This document shows positions 63,346 through 64,000 of a stretch of 64,000 nt of DNA, piece after piece. Position 1 is the first letter of the stretch; each line of letters opens with the position of its first letter. A program made the translations under genes and the position numbers. Below the pieces are notes generated by a model, which searched no databases, was not told where the DNA came from, and saw only the letters and a program-made list of their open reading frames with translations. Origin of the DNA: Bacillota bacterium (GTDB lineage: Bacteria; Bacillota; Clostridia; Lachnospirales; Lachnospiraceae); assembly GCA_023398375.1 (NCBI GenBank), contig JAEWSH010000018.1:1-64000 (forward strand), read 5' to 3'.

Positions 63346-63408
63346 ATGGATCAAGCTATGATAGAAGAATTAGTAAATGGATTAAAGAGTATTTATTCAG
63401 GTAATTGA
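63346..63408 (+). CDS. 20-residue microprotein in its own transcription unit
   Basis: ATG GAT CAA to TGA encodes MDQAMIEELVNGLKSIYSGN. An ATAGGAGG site lies six bases ahead of the ATG, and a terminator follows within 20 bases. The peptide is predicted to be an amphipathic helix with acidic residues near its start. It could be a signalling peptide, a short toxin or a leader, or the truncated start of a lost gene. The evidence is only the strong site and the compact unit. Confidence 0.5.
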   Translation: MDQAMIEELVNGLKSIYSGN

Positions 63409-63422
63409 AGAATACTTGAAAG

Positions 63423-63453
63423 ACCAGTCTAACAATAGTTAGTCTGGTTTTTT
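63423..63453 (+). terminator. Rho-independent terminator after the microprotein
   Basis: ACCAGTCTAAC (63423-63433) pairs with GTTAGTCTGGT (63438-63448) with one mismatch, followed by TTTTTT. Confidence 0.88.
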
Positions 63454-63502
63454 CCGTTGGATTGAGAAGAAACAATATTTGTGTAATTTACGGAGGATAA
63501 CT

Positions 63503-63745
63503 ATGTTAAAAGAAAAGTTTTTAGAAATTGAGGCATATATGCATCAATGTATGAATGATAGTGCCCACGATAGGGAACATGTTTACAGGGTAGAAAACCT
63601 GTATGATAAATTTTATACCAGACGCGGTATTGAATTATCAATAGAAAGACAGAAAGCGGCTGTTGATTTTTATAACAATATGCTGCAGGAAGTACAATTA
63701 TCTTATGCATTGGGAAAAGAGCAGTTGAATATTGTATTGGATTGA
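63503..63745 (+). pseudogene. HD-domain phosphohydrolase, internally deleted
   Basis: An 80-residue ORF (ATG at 63503 after GGAGG). The first part (KFLEIEAYMHQCMNDSAHD, then REHVYRV) is the N-terminus of an HD-domain phosphohydrolase, and the second (LYDKFYTRRGIELSIERQK, then AAVDFYNNML) is the usual C-terminus of the same family. They are joined in frame after about residue 29, skipping roughly 130 residues including the HD motif. It should have no activity; whether the short protein is made is unknown. Confidence 0.7.
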
Positions 63746-63794
63746 GGGTATTTGTTAAACGTTTATTTAAATGTAAGAGGGAGATTAGGAAAAC

Positions 63795-64000
63795 ATGATT
63801 ACTATTTTTAACAGGGTAAGTGTCTATATTGGATTTGATAATATAGAATTTAATCGTATCAGAGAAGCTCTAGAATTAAACAAAATTAAATATAAATATA
63901 ATGTAAAAAATCAAATGGGACAATGGACAGGAAGAGGAACTATACGAGGCAATATGGGAAGTGCCGGTCAGCCAAGTAATTTAAGCTATGAATATGAAAT
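63795..64000 (+). CDS. Partial CDS, unknown protein cut by the window end
   Basis: ATG at 63795 opens MITIFNRVSVYIGFDNIEFN and stays in frame to the last base (68 codons so far). Ahead of it lies GAGGGAGATTAGGA, a usable ribosome binding site. The pattern of a short strand followed by a helix recalls DUF2007-like small signalling proteins in this group, but that is a weak impression from a partial sequence. Confidence 0.5.
   Translation, partial: MITIFNRVSVYIGFDNIEFNRIREALELNKIKYKYNVKNQMGQWTGRGTIRGNMGSAGQPSNLSYEYE

Overview
The window looks like a chromosomal segment of a low-GC, anaerobic, gut- or rumen-type member of the Clostridia, most likely Lachnospiraceae. The evidence is AT-rich coding sequence, strong AGGAGG-type ribosome binding sites, LytS/YesM-YesN regulators beside sugar ABC importers, a zinc-type HemB, an RNase J, and many proteins typical of that family (PF20097-like, DUF2809, GH120, GH127, GH172). 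No rRNA, tRNA or CRISPR array was seen. Family assignments come from reading motifs, without a database search.

Layout. 1-4.8 kb: an orphan tyrosine recombinase, a chemoreceptor gene broken at a run of eight T, and an unknown membrane protein. 4.8-13.9 kb: a LacI-type repressor divergent from a GH4 glycosidase, sugar importer, BadF-type kinase, AgaS-type isomerase/deaminase and GatZ/KbaZ operon, which reads as uptake and breakdown of a galactoside or galactosamine-type sugar through tagatose phosphates. 14.1-22.5 kb: an MglBAC galactose-type importer followed by a membrane-anchored sugar-binding protein, a LytS-type kinase and a YesN-type regulator (a three-component sensor), then an esterase. 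22.6-25.0 kb: a lipoprotein and a membrane-anchored transglutaminase-like protein. 25.1-31.7 kb: a five-gene tetrapyrrole operon (precorrin-2 dehydrogenase, HemB, HemL, HemA and a HemC-CobA-HemD triple fusion) making precorrin-2 for siroheme or cobalamin.

31.7-43.9 kb is accessory: an unknown membrane protein, a diguanylate cyclase fused to hemerythrin, a GH2 enzyme, a TipA-like MerR regulator with an apparent ATT start and an internal second start, a probable small RNA, six GNAT acetyltransferases, an MBL-fold hydrolase, a PhzF-like protein, small membrane proteins, a nitrilase remnant and a CDP-alcohol phosphotransferase. 44.0-55.0 kb is a hemicellulose side-chain locus: GH120 beta-xylosidase, AraC regulator, YesN/YesM pair, sugar importer and GH172 enzyme. 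55.1-61.8 kb holds an ABC-F protein with a leader hairpin, RNase J, and GH127 beta-L-arabinofuranosidase divergent from its own AraC regulator. The last 2 kb holds two unknown small proteins (one secreted), a 20-residue microprotein in its own transcription unit, an internally deleted HD-domain gene and a cut-off gene.

The most unusual points are the TipA-like regulator's start and operator layout, the tetrapyrrole triple fusion, the diguanylate cyclase-hemerythrin protein lacking its inhibitory-site arginine, the structured non-coding stretches at 37.0-37.9 kb, and the microprotein at 63.35 kb. Both family-1 sugar importers lack an ATPase gene and must borrow one from elsewhere.
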